A stretch of 64,000 nt of DNA from a virus: IMG/VR virus record IMGVR_UViG_3300025115_000003, positions 1 to 64,000 of that record, one strand, 5' to 3'. This document shows, one piece after another, positions 32,045 to 40,566 of this stretch. The notes under the pieces are model-generated. The model had not been told where the DNA came from. It was given only the letters and a program-made list of their open reading frames with translations, and ran no database searches. Positions within the stretch are counted from its first letter, which is position 1. Each line of letters starts with the position of its first letter. The position numbers and the translations under genes were made by a program.

Positions 32045-33444
32045 TGAATAGAATTGAAAGACAAGAAGTATCTATTAAAAAAGCAATAGATTCTAATTTA
32101 CATGGTTTATTGCATCTATGTGTTAGATTTGGTAAAACTCGAATAGGTTTAAAATTATATCAATATGCTATAAGTATAGGATTAAAACCTCTTATATTAG
32201 TACCAAGTCTTACTATTAAAAATGGTTGGATACTGGAAGATCAAAAGTCAACTAATATCCAACCTATTATTGTAACTATTTCTCAATTACTTTCAGTAAG
32301 TAAATCCTTCAATGTGGATTTACTTATAGTAGACGAGATACATAAATTTACTTCTGATGAAAGATATAATTTAATAAACAAAGGTTTAATTAAATATAAT
32401 AGATTAATAGGATTAACTGCTACATTACCTTTAGGTAATAATTTAACTAAACTTAAAACTATTGTTCCTGTTATAGATCATATATCTGAATCCGAAGCTA
32501 TCACTAATAATTGGGTTAGTCAATTTGTCGAATATAATATTAGTTTAGAATTAAGTGATAATGACAAATATACTTATGTAAAATTAACTGAAAGTATTAG
32601 TGAATACTTACAAACTTTTGCTAATCTTGAGAATTATATAACTCATGGAGGAATTAAATTATTTAATTCTACTATGGATTTACTATATGGTTGTTTTAGA
32701 GGAGCAAATGTAAGAGGTTTTCCTCATATAAGTTCTGAAATTATAGCCAAAACTTTAATTGAGGTAATGCGACAAGGAAAAGAAGATGAATTTTGGAATC
32801 TATCTAATATTAAAGAACAAGGAAGTGCATTTGCAAGAAAGGTAGATTTAAGAAACGATATTCTTATTGCTAATCGCATTAAATTACAAGCTGTATTAGA
32901 TATATATGATACTCTAAAAGTTCCTACTTTATGTTTTAATGATTCGATTGTTTTTTCAGATATAATTGCAGAAAAGGTAAATGAAAAATACCCTAATCAA
33001 GCTATGAGTTATCATAGTAAATTAGAAAGTAAACCTTTAATTGATAACTTAACAGGAGAATATTATAGATATGTAGGGGGAACTAAAGCAGGACAGCCTA
33101 AATTATTTAGTAAAGCTAAGCAATTAGAATATGCTATTCTTGCAATAGAACATGGAGTAATGAGTTTTATATCTACCGTTAAGGCTTTAGATGAAGGAAT
33201 TACTATTCCTAATATTGAATGTTTAATTACAACTGCTGGAACTTTTAATCCTATTCAATATGAACAAAGAACTGGTAGAGCTAAAACTTATGTAAGTAGT
33301 GATAAAATTGCTAAAATATACAATTTGTTTTTTAATGATTTTGAATATGAAGGTAAAGTATATAAATCCAGAGATAAAACTAAATTGTTAAGTAGGCAAA
33401 CAAACAGTAGTAATGTAAAAAATATATCTTTATCGGATGTATAA
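32044..33444 (+). CDS. SF2 helicase (SNF2/DEAD-like)
   Basis: A 466-residue helicase. Motif I is VRFGKTR (Lys31), motif II is VDEIH (Asp96), and motif III is TATLP (residues 124-128). Motif VI is QRTGRAKTY, with Gln408 and Arg412. Motif IV/V is DEGITIPNIECLI. This set fits the SNF2-type helicase seen in crAss-like phages. It may serve origin opening, replication restart or recombination. A promoter at 33481 follows, so this gene ends the polymerase transcript. Confidence 0.87.
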   Translation: MNRIERQEVSIKKAIDSNLHGLLHLCVRFGKTRIGLKLYQYAISIGLKPLILVPSLTIKNGWILEDQKSTNIQPIIVTISQLLSVSKSFNVDLLIVDEIHKFTSDERYNLINKGLIKYNRLIGLTATLPLGNNLTKLKTIVPVIDHISESEAITNNWVSQFVEYNISLELSDNDKYTYVKLTESISEYLQTFANLENYITHGGIKLFNSTMDLLYGCFRGANVRGFPHISSEIIAKTLIEVMRQGKEDEFWNLSNIKEQGSAFARKVDLRNDILIANRIKLQAVLDIYDTLKVPTLCFNDSIVFSDIIAEKVNEKYPNQAMSYHSKLESKPLIDNLTGEYYRYVGGTKAGQPKLFSKAKQLEYAILAIEHGVMSFISTVKALDEGITIPNIECLITTAGTFNPIQYEQRTGRAKTYVSSDKIAKIYNLFFNDFEYEGKVYKSRDKTKLLSRQTNSSNVKNISLSDV

Positions 33445-33480
33445 TTTTTGCAAAAATATCAAAAATATTTGCCAAAAGTA

Positions 33481-33511
33481 TTGACAAGTATTGAAATTTA
33501 TATTATCTTTG
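33481..33511 (+). promoter_or_regulatory. Bacteroidota-type promoter of the recombinase/SSB unit
   Basis: TTG at 33481-33483, 20 bases, then TATCTTTG at 33504-33511. The start TTGACAA and the end TTATATTATCTTTGTA are nearly the same as at 16739-16709 on the other strand, so the same holoenzyme probably reads both. It is 22 bases upstream of the next ATG. Confidence 0.8.
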
Positions 33512-33533
33512 TAATCTATCTAATAAACATTAT

Positions 33534-34514
33534 ATGGAGAATGAAAAAACCGATTTATCGCCCTTTACAGAGGGGCAAGATGTAGTCCATACCTCACAAC
33601 AAGCTGAAGAAAAATCTATCAGCCAGAGCCTTCCTGTAAAGTCTATTGGGCAAAATTCGCTTGTTAAGTCTTTACAAGAATTTGACCAATTTGCAGAAGT
33701 AATTATTAAATCTGATTATGCTAAAGGTTTCAAAAGAGTAATAAAAAACAAAGAAACAGGAAAAGATGAAGAAGTTGTATTAAAAGAAGATATTATAGCA
33801 TGTCTGATGGTAGGACAAGAATTAGGTATTAAACCAATGGGTTGTTTAGCACTTGGTAATAAACTTAATGTTAAGTCCTATTTTTCTGTATTGAAAGGTA
33901 GAGAATTAGGACTTGATCCTATAACTTCAATTAGTAAAATATACAATATAGAAACTTCACAAGGTACAGTTTTAAGTTTAGCAGTAGATATCATTAATAA
34001 AGTTATTTTAGAGAATAGTAAAAAAGTAGAACTAATTAGAGATTTTGAACTTGTACCTTTATATTATACTGTAGTAGGAAATGTATATGTAGGACATAAA
34101 TATAACATATTAGATATAAATGGAATACTAAAAGAAAATTATTTTATATATTTAAATAGTACTCCTGTAGAAGAGGTTGAGGCAAATAAACATAAAATTG
34201 TAATTAGACCTATTGGATTTACTCACATAAGTTCTTTAAGAATTACAACTGATACGAAAGATGTAATCTATCATTATAGTTTACAAGAAGCTATAGATGC
34301 TGGATTATATAGAGGATTTCATTCATCATTAAAAGATGATAAAGGAAATCCTATTTATGTACCAGGTAGAGATAATTGGAATAAACACAATTCTACTATG
34401 TTAAGAAATAGAGTAACTTCTATAGCAGGTAGAGATTCTTTTCCACATAAACTACATGGTAGTTATACTCCTGAAGAAGTATCTGAATTTGCAGATGCTA
34501 TTGTTATTGAATAA
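33534..34514 (+). CDS. Single-strand annealing recombinase candidate (RecT-like)
   Basis: A 326-residue protein. Residues 90-140 contain two tandem copies of a motif of the RecT-like type: GQELGIKPMGCLALGNKLNV and GRELGLDPITSISKIYNIET. In RecT-family proteins similar 'G.eLGl.PmqAl..iyvi' segments belong to the annealing core. The first 40 residues are low-complexity and acidic/Gln-rich. The gene directly follows a strong promoter and precedes two abundant-looking DNA-metabolism proteins. A role in strand annealing is inferred from the motif; other phage core proteins with this repeat exist. Confidence 0.6.
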   Translation: MENEKTDLSPFTEGQDVVHTSQQAEEKSISQSLPVKSIGQNSLVKSLQEFDQFAEVIIKSDYAKGFKRVIKNKETGKDEEVVLKEDIIACLMVGQELGIKPMGCLALGNKLNVKSYFSVLKGRELGLDPITSISKIYNIETSQGTVLSLAVDIINKVILENSKKVELIRDFELVPLYYTVVGNVYVGHKYNILDINGILKENYFIYLNSTPVEEVEANKHKIVIRPIGFTHISSLRITTDTKDVIYHYSLQEAIDAGLYRGFHSSLKDDKGNPIYVPGRDNWNKHNSTMLRNRVTSIAGRDSFPHKLHGSYTPEEVSEFADAIVIE

Positions 34515-34679
34515 TTTTAATTAATATATTGTAATATTAATTTCCTCTTATATTATAAATCCAAAGTAATATATACTAATACATTTAAGATAATAGTAAG
34601 ACTGAAAGGAAATAGAATAATATATTAATTCAGTTATAATTAATTAATTAATTTTTTAACTTTTAAAATCATAAAATTT
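34515..34679 (+). other. AT-rich untranslated leader
   Basis: 165 bases with no gene. They are nearly all A/T with repeats such as TTAATTAATTAATT shortly before the next ATG at 34680. No clear promoter was found. The length and position suggest an expression-controlling leader for the next two genes. Confidence 0.4.
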
Positions 34680-35291
34680 ATGTTTCAATTTAAAAATGCG
34701 TTAGTAATAAGTGGTAGTAAATCAGTTAATGAAGCTGAACCGGTAATTGAACTTAATTCAACCTTAAATACCTTTACCTTGAATAAGAAAGCGATGCTTT
34801 TGTTGGATATTACTCCTGGTGAAGATAGAGTTGCTATGTTTGATATGGCTGGACAAGGTGCTACAGATCATAATGACAGATTTTACATTTGTAAATCATT
34901 TGATATTCAAAAAGGAAACAGTTCAGTACCAGCAGGAGCATTGGTTTCTACAACTGGTAAGTTTTCTTACAATCGTATCTATGGGGCAATGATCTGTGAA
35001 GATATGGATGTAATTGATATTACTCCTGAAGCAATGGTTGAACGTGGAGTTGTTTATCCTAAAGTTAAGGGAGCAAACACTCAATATATTTCCAAAAAAG
35101 TTGGAAATGGAAAGTTGGAGCTTTACAAGAATGGTGAAGAAATAGAAGTTCGTGATGGAATCATGCGTAAGCTGGCTCTTATTACTAATCTTCAATTTAC
35201 CGAACACGTTAGCACAAGAGCTAATTCTATTGAAGATGAAGCAACTGTTGATCAAACACAGGGCGATTTGTTTTCAGATGATCGTGAATAA
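34680..35291 (+). CDS. ssDNA-binding-type protein candidate with acidic tail, 203 aa
   Basis: A beta-rich N-terminal domain (residues 1-115, e.g. VIELNSTLNTFTLNKKAMLL) followed by a linker and a final acidic tip (DQTQGDLFSDDRE). Acidic, phenylalanine-containing C-terminal tips are a hallmark of SSB proteins that recruit partner enzymes. Codon use is comparatively rich in well-used codons, suggesting high expression. It lies directly downstream of the recombinase candidate and upstream of another conserved protein. SSB function is inference; the OB-fold is not proven by sequence. Confidence 0.5.
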   Translation: MFQFKNALVISGSKSVNEAEPVIELNSTLNTFTLNKKAMLLLDITPGEDRVAMFDMAGQGATDHNDRFYICKSFDIQKGNSSVPAGALVSTTGKFSYNRIYGAMICEDMDVIDITPEAMVERGVVYPKVKGANTQYISKKVGNGKLELYKNGEEIEVRDGIMRKLALITNLQFTEHVSTRANSIEDEATVDQTQGDLFSDDRE

Positions 35292-35321
35292 TTAAGTAAT
35301 TAACTAACTAAATAATAATAG

Positions 35322-36089
35322 ATGTTACAAATAGATATTAATCAAAATGTAACCAGTAGGCTACAATTTGAACCAATTGAAGCACACAATGGATTTTGTT
35401 TAGGTTTTCTAAACAATGTAAGTATTGAAACCTCTCCTGTAAATGAAGATGCTAAATGGGAATTTAAAGGATATGAAACTCCTCGTTTGGTCTTTGAATT
35501 TATTCAAAAGAAAGACCAATATAATACTAAAGAAAGGTTTCATATTCATTCAGAACTTCCAATTAGCAGACTTAAATCCAATGGAGAAAGTCGTGAAGAA
35601 GCTACTATCGTAAAAGATTATTTAGCTTTATGGGGTAGAGTTAAACATATCCATGATATGTTTAGTACTTCTGCTAATTTTAAGGCAATTACCGAAGCCC
35701 CTAAGTTTACTCCTGAAGCAGATATTGCTACAAGACTTGCAGAATTTAAAAAATTCTTTGAGAATATGGTTAATCTGTTTAATATGGGTACAGACGGTAA
35801 TCCTATCTATAAACCTTTTACTGTTGAAGGTACTGAAAAGTGTTTGACTCTTAAACTTATTGTTAATACTCTTAACGATAAGAGTTATTTAGGTTTTCCT
35901 AAATATGTTGGGCAAGGATTTGCTGAAAGAACTACTATTAATAATGGTAAGATTGATACAGCATTGAAGTTTCAACCCAAAGAAACTTATAGAATAACTT
36001 CAGCGGTTATTCCTCCTGTACCAAATCAAATGAGCAATAAAGCAAGTAATTTGCCCGCAGATGTTTTGAGTATTATTCAACAACAGTAA
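35322..36089 (+). CDS. Conserved DNA-metabolism protein candidate, 255 aa
   Basis: A mixed protein with a beta N-terminal half (GFCLGFLNNVSIETSPVNED) and helices in the middle (ATRLAEFKKFFENMVNLFNM). It ends with PADVLSIIQQQ. It is co-transcribed with the SSB-like gene and the operon then ends at a strong terminator. It may be a second single-strand-binding or recombination mediator protein; I cannot confirm a family. Confidence 0.5.
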   Translation: MLQIDINQNVTSRLQFEPIEAHNGFCLGFLNNVSIETSPVNEDAKWEFKGYETPRLVFEFIQKKDQYNTKERFHIHSELPISRLKSNGESREEATIVKDYLALWGRVKHIHDMFSTSANFKAITEAPKFTPEADIATRLAEFKKFFENMVNLFNMGTDGNPIYKPFTVEGTEKCLTLKLIVNTLNDKSYLGFPKYVGQGFAERTTINNGKIDTALKFQPKETYRITSAVIPPVPNQMSNKASNLPADVLSIIQQQ

Positions 36090-36110
36090 TTATTAACTTA
36101 ATTAAAGATA

Positions 36111-36141
36111 AAAGAGGGTTAGTGATAACCCTCTTTTATTT
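36111..36141 (+). terminator. Factor-independent terminator
   Basis: AAAGAGGGTTA (36111-36121) pairs with TAACCCTCTTT (36126-36136) over a GTGA loop (a GNRA tetraloop), followed by TATTTTT. It ends the promoter-33481 unit. Confidence 0.85.
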
Positions 36142-36159
36142 TTGTTTATTTTTGCAATA

Positions 36160-37374
36160 ATGATTGATGATAATATAAAATATTATATTTTAAATAACTA
36201 CGATCAAGTAGAAATGTTTAGTTTTTATTTACAGATACCAATAGAAGATATACAAGAATCAATTAAACTTAAAAGAAATATACTAAATTTACATAGAGGA
36301 GATACTGCTCCTTCTTTAAAATTTTATTACGATGGAGGTAAATTAAAAGTCTTTGATTATGGAAATGTATTTTACAGAGGAGATATATTCGATATTGTAT
36401 CACTAGTAACAGGAGATAAAGGCTTTATTAATTCTTGTACTCATATATTACAAAAATTTAAACCAGGAATAAATAATCCTATATTAACATCAAGAAAAAA
36501 TAAATATTTATATACATATACATTTAGAAATTATAGTTCTAAAGAAATTACATATTGGTATAATGCAGGTATAACATATGAACATTTAAAAAATAGAGGA
36601 ATATTATTAGCAAATGAAGTACATAGAGATGGAGTTAGAATACATTATTATAATCAAAACAATCCTGGATTTATTTATATATTAGGATTTCAAGAAGAAG
36701 AATTGTTTACTTTATATAAACCTTTTGAGAAAAAAGAATTTAAGTTTACTAAAAATTATAATTATCCAATCGAAGGAATAAATGAACTATATGAATCTGA
36801 AAACTTAATTATTACTAAGAGTAGAAAAGATAAGTTGACCATAGAAAGTTTAATTGATAACGGTAATATAGTTAAACAAGTAAGTAAATTAGTTAAAAGA
36901 TTAGATTTACCCCCCTTTCAATATTATTCTTTTTATGTAGGGTTTTATGACAATACGTATCATATTAATTCAGATTATTGTATAACTAATTTATCCAGTG
37001 AATCTATATTACTATCAAATAAATTAATAGATTTTCTAAAATCTAAACATAAAAGAATATTTATATTCTATGATTATGATTTAACAGGAATAATCAATAG
37101 TTATTTTTATGCTAAATTACATTCATTTATTCCTATATTTATAGGAAGACCAAAAGATAAAATTATAGAAAAACTAACACCAGAAATAGTAAAATTAATA
37201 ACTAATAAATTTTTAGAATATGAAATAATATTTGAAATTAACGAGTTTATACAATTCGTAGATTTTCATTCAGGTAATGAAGAATCAAAAGATATGTTTG
37301 AATTAGCAAATTATAATATTAATAAAGCTAAAACTTTTTTAAATGGACTTGAAACATATAAGAAGAAAACATAA
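36160..37374 (+). CDS. DnaG-type primase with Toprim domain, zinc ligands lost
   Basis: With ATG at 36160 the product is 404 residues. An upstream TTG at 36142 lies in the terminator tail and is unlikely. The N-terminal part resembles the DnaG zinc-binding domain in layout (HRGDTAPSLKFYYDG, then YRGDIFDIVSLV) but without the cysteines. The Toprim core has NLIITKSRKDKLTIESL, FIFYDYDLTGI (Asp-x-Asp pair) and IFIGRPKDKI. It would make RNA primers for the family B polymerase. The loss of the zinc ligands is odd but found in some phage primases. It overlaps the next gene by 32 bases. Confidence 0.75.
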   Translation: MIDDNIKYYILNNYDQVEMFSFYLQIPIEDIQESIKLKRNILNLHRGDTAPSLKFYYDGGKLKVFDYGNVFYRGDIFDIVSLVTGDKGFINSCTHILQKFKPGINNPILTSRKNKYLYTYTFRNYSSKEITYWYNAGITYEHLKNRGILLANEVHRDGVRIHYYNQNNPGFIYILGFQEEELFTLYKPFEKKEFKFTKNYNYPIEGINELYESENLIITKSRKDKLTIESLIDNGNIVKQVSKLVKRLDLPPFQYYSFYVGFYDNTYHINSDYCITNLSSESILLSNKLIDFLKSKHKRIFIFYDYDLTGIINSYFYAKLHSFIPIFIGRPKDKIIEKLTPEIVKLITNKFLEYEIIFEINEFIQFVDFHSGNEESKDMFELANYNINKAKTFLNGLETYKKKT

Positions 37375-37765
37375 GTTCTTAGGTATAAAAGAAGAGGAAT
37401 TTCTATTCGGAGTACCTGTAACAGAACAACAATGTAATGAATTTTTAGATGAAATGACAAACTTATCAGATAATGATTTCTTTAATAAATATTTATTCTA
37501 CAAGGAAAAAGTATTAATGTTAGGAAATGTAAATGATAAATCAAGAAAGTTAATGGAACTTGTAATAGATTCTATAGATTTACCAAATGGTAAGAAGTCT
37601 TTTACTTGTTTTACTGGAGATTGGAAAAGATGTATTGATAAATCTCCAACTATTATACATGAGGACATAAGTTCTTCATGGAATTGTTTAGTTGAATATT
37701 TAGGTCATCCTGAATATGCTATAATATTAAAATTTAAACCAGATGAACATGAATTTCTTATATAA
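37343..37765 (+). CDS. Unknown protein between primase and ligase, 140 aa
   Basis: The N-terminus is basic (MDLKHIRRKHKFLGIKEEEF), the body mixed, with CFTGDWKRCIDKSPT in the middle. It overlaps the primase by 32 bases and the ligase by 23, both unusually long here. No family is recognised; role in replication by position. Confidence 0.5.
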   Translation: MDLKHIRRKHKFLGIKEEEFLFGVPVTEQQCNEFLDEMTNLSDNDFFNKYLFYKEKVLMLGNVNDKSRKLMELVIDSIDLPNGKKSFTCFTGDWKRCIDKSPTIIHEDISSSWNCLVEYLGHPEYAIILKFKPDEHEFLI

Positions 37766-38972
37766 ATTGGATATTAATAAAAATGTACTGGAATGGGGAA
37801 TTGATTATGATTATGATTCTGGTATAAATTATATATTAATACAACAAGGTAGAATTAATGGTAAAAAAGTACATAGTTCTACACCTTGTGCAATGACTTC
37901 TCCAGATATAGAAATTGCATCTAAAATAAGAGATAAAAGGAAATCTGGATGGAAGACTTTAGATGAATTAGGGGTAGTAGCTTCAAATAATATGGAAGAA
38001 CAATTATTAAAGCTTCTACCATATGAGCATAAAGATTTGAATAATAGACATAAGCCTCAAAAAGCTGTATTATTTCAAGAAGGTAAGTTTAAATATCCTG
38101 CTCTTATTCAACCAAAACTTAATGGAATTAGAGCTACTTTGAGTTGGACTAAAATAATTACTGGAAAAGGATTATTTGCCGAAACTATAGAAAAAGCAGT
38201 ATTAACTTCAAAAGAAGGTATTGTTTATCATATGCCTCATATTACAGATATTTTAACAGAAGATTTCTTTAAAGCCTTTGTAAATAACGAGTGGATAGAT
38301 ATAACTTACGATGGTGAGTTATATAAACATGGAATGAAACTTAATGAGATAAGAAAGAGAGTACCTTATTATAATGCTCATGGGACTTTAAGTAAGGCCT
38401 CTGGTAATCCTCAAGAAATATCTTTTTGGTGTTTTGATTTAGCTATTCCTAATATAATACAACAAGATAGAACTATTATACATGGAAATTTATTAACTGA
38501 TTATCCTTCAGTTATTGAACCCGCTTATTCATTAAGTCCTATAGTAGCTTTAGATGCCATTCTTGTATATGATGATAAACACAGCAGAGAAGTAGCAGAT
38601 GAATTTATTAAAATGGGATATGAAGGAGGAATATTAAGAGATTTAGATAGCTACTATGGTTTTGGAACTAAAGATAAAAGAATGATGAAACTAAAGAAAT
38701 GGTACTTTACTAAATGTACTATTGTTGATGTAGTTTATAAAAATTCTTCTATTGTAAATGATAAAGAACGTACCTATATAGCTATAGTATTAAAAAACGA
38801 TATAAATAATGAAATCTTTGAATGTACTCCAGAAGGAGATGAAGAAGATAGATTGTTATTACTAACCAATAGAGATAATTATATAGGTAAATTAGCTAAA
38901 GTTAAATTTAGAGAAAGAAGTGGTATTGCAGAAGTACCCTTTCAAGCAATTGTAACAGAAATTGAAAACTAA
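37743..38972 (+). CDS. ATP-dependent DNA ligase
   Basis: A 409-residue enzyme sealing nicks. The nucleotidyltransferase motifs are in order: KLNG (Lys125, covalent AMP site) with Arg130, DGELY (190-194), EGGILRD (294-300) and MKLKKW (315-320). The last 80 residues form an OB-fold-like domain (CTIVDVVYKNSSIVNDKERT). The first 100 residues are an extra N-terminal domain with a WGR-like pattern (VLEWGIDYDYDSG). It acts with polymerase and primase on lagging strands. Start ATG at 37743 or 37749. Confidence 0.92.
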   Translation: MNMNFLYKLDINKNVLEWGIDYDYDSGINYILIQQGRINGKKVHSSTPCAMTSPDIEIASKIRDKRKSGWKTLDELGVVASNNMEEQLLKLLPYEHKDLNNRHKPQKAVLFQEGKFKYPALIQPKLNGIRATLSWTKIITGKGLFAETIEKAVLTSKEGIVYHMPHITDILTEDFFKAFVNNEWIDITYDGELYKHGMKLNEIRKRVPYYNAHGTLSKASGNPQEISFWCFDLAIPNIIQQDRTIIHGNLLTDYPSVIEPAYSLSPIVALDAILVYDDKHSREVADEFIKMGYEGGILRDLDSYYGFGTKDKRMMKLKKWYFTKCTIVDVVYKNSSIVNDKERTYIAIVLKNDINNEIFECTPEGDEEDRLLLLTNRDNYIGKLAKVKFRERSGIAEVPFQAIVTEIEN

Positions 38973-38978
38973 ATAACT

Positions 38979-39191
38979 ATGGAAAATAAATATTTTAAAT
39001 CAAAAGTTAGAGAAGATTATTTTAAATTTGATGATGGAGTGGATTGTTATTTCTTACAGTTAACCGATGGGGGATTTGCTATTCTTGAAAAAGAAGTAGA
39101 TATTCCATTAATTCCTATTACTGAGGAAGAATTTAAAGCTGCTCTTATTAATACAGGTTTAATACCAATAATTGCAAATCTTATAGCATGA
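38979..39191 (+). CDS. Small unknown protein, 70 aa
   Basis: A small alpha/beta protein with DGVDCYFLQLTDGGFAILEK and an EEFKAALINTGL helix. It is 6 bases after the ligase and overlaps the next gene by 4. No motif is recognised. Confidence 0.5.
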   Translation: MENKYFKSKVREDYFKFDDGVDCYFLQLTDGGFAILEKEVDIPLIPITEEEFKAALINTGLIPIIANLIA

Positions 39192-39730
39192 GAAGAATAT
39201 TTGTAATAAATGCTGCAAATGAAAAAGTAGCTAAGGAATTAACTGATTATGTATTATTAAATAAACAAGATGATATATTAGTTCCTAATGTTGTATTCAT
39301 GAGTATCTATTATGATATGCATTCTTATCTTACTAATCTATTAATAACTAAGTTTGAGGATCAAGTTCCTATTACTCAATCTTTACTTAAAATCCTATTT
39401 AAAAATTATAAACAAAATTTTATAGATTATGTATTAGAAAAAATAGATAGTAGGGATACACCTCGTACAACTTTGTTTATATTTTGTCAAAATAGAATAT
39501 TATTTCATTATATCAGAAAAGTTTATGGATATAAAATCGTTAAGTCTGTAGAAATAGTAACTGATGTAAAAAAGATAGAATATGAATTACCTGCAAATAG
39601 ATTTAGTAAGCATGATATTAAATTATCTTTTCCTGAATGGAATAACAAAACATTTAGAAGAAGAATTATATCACAATTTGTAAATAATCATATACCAGTA
39701 AAAATATTAAAACTTGAATCACATGAGTAA
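39188..39730 (+). CDS. Unknown protein, 180 aa
   Basis: A helical protein with a basic C-terminal third (NRFSKHDIKLSFPEWNNKTF, then RRRIISQFVNN). It has no membrane segment or catalytic motif. It overlaps its neighbours by 4 and 8 bases. It might bind nucleic acid through the basic end. Confidence 0.5.
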   Translation: MRRIFVINAANEKVAKELTDYVLLNKQDDILVPNVVFMSIYYDMHSYLTNLLITKFEDQVPITQSLLKILFKNYKQNFIDYVLEKIDSRDTPRTTLFIFCQNRILFHYIRKVYGYKIVKSVEIVTDVKKIEYELPANRFSKHDIKLSFPEWNNKTFRRRIISQFVNNHIPVKILKLESHE

Positions 39731-40304
39731 TATATTTAATTTAGAACAAGAATATCTTCAACTTATATCAGAAATTGAAGAATTAGATGGAGAAATTACT
39801 CCTGAAATAGAAGAAAGATTGGCTATTAATTCTCAAAATGTTCACAACAAACTAAGAAGTTATAGATACATAACCTTAATGATTGATGGAGATATTAGGG
39901 TAATAGATGATGAAATAGAAAGATTGAAAAACTTAAAGGAATCTAAGTCTAAAGCTATTGAAAGAGTAAGAAAAGTAATGCTGGATGCAGTATTACTTTT
40001 TGGAACAGATGGTAAGTCTGGCAATAAGAAAATGGATTTTGCTGAATTTAAGATGTGGACTACTAATAGAAAATCTGTATTTATATCTAATGAAGATACA
40101 TTTAATAATACAGATTATTTAAATTACAAACTTGGAAATAATCTAAATAAAGAAACTTTTGATAAAATCTCTAAATTAATTGAAGGAGAGGAAGTAAAAG
40201 TTTCTACTGCTATTAATAAAACTGCTATAAAAGAAGCTTTAGAAGCAGGAGGAGAAGTAAATGGAGCAATATTAATTAATAAACCTTCTTTAACTATTAA
40301 ATAA
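39723..40304 (+). CDS. Gp157-like coiled-coil protein
   Basis: With ATG at 39723 (MSNIFNLEQEYLQLISEIEE) the product is 193 residues. It begins with an acidic segment (ELDGEITPEIEERLAINSQN), then a coiled coil (MIDGDIRVIDDEIERLKNLK) and KSKAIERVRKVMLDAVLLFG. The C-terminus is KTAIKEALEAGGEVNGAILI and NKPSLTIK. This is the Siphovirus Gp157 (PF05565-type) pattern. In other phages this family is linked with resistance to phage infection or with recombination genes, but its biochemistry is unknown. A TTG at 39714 is the only upstream alternative. Confidence 0.75.
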   Translation: MSNIFNLEQEYLQLISEIEELDGEITPEIEERLAINSQNVHNKLRSYRYITLMIDGDIRVIDDEIERLKNLKESKSKAIERVRKVMLDAVLLFGTDGKSGNKKMDFAEFKMWTTNRKSVFISNEDTFNNTDYLNYKLGNNLNKETFDKISKLIEGEEVKVSTAINKTAIKEALEAGGEVNGAILINKPSLTIK

Positions 40305-40555
40305 TGGCATACGAAACTATATTTGAAAATGGTACTAATATAACTTCTTATATGGCTACTGGAATTGCAGAAGGATTTGAAGATTCAGATAATGAAAAGG
40401 ATATAGTTAGAGCATGGAGTTATTTAATTGGTACAAGATTAGCATATAGTTTACAAGGAAGTTTTGGAAGACAAGCCTCTATCTTTATAGATAGAGGTTT
40501 AATTTCCGAAGATGGAACTGTAAATTGGGAAAGAGTTGAACAATTAATAGAATAA
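40304..40555 (+). CDS. Small acidic unknown protein, 83 aa
   Basis: Acidic and helical (GIAEGFEDSDNEKDIVRAWS, then IGTRLAYSLQGSFGRQASIF), ending in NWERVEQLIE. It shares one base with the preceding stop (TAATG). It is common in phages in its pattern, but I do not recognise a function. Confidence 0.5.
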   Translation: MAYETIFENGTNITSYMATGIAEGFEDSDNEKDIVRAWSYLIGTRLAYSLQGSFGRQASIFIDRGLISEDGTVNWERVEQLIE

Positions 40556-40566
40556 AAGTGGAAATT

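Noticed and set aside
36137-36154. Two TATTTTTG boxes just after the terminator as a primase promoter
   Set aside because: They match TAnnTTTG, but no TTG lies 19-21 bases upstream; they are mainly the T-rich terminator tail.
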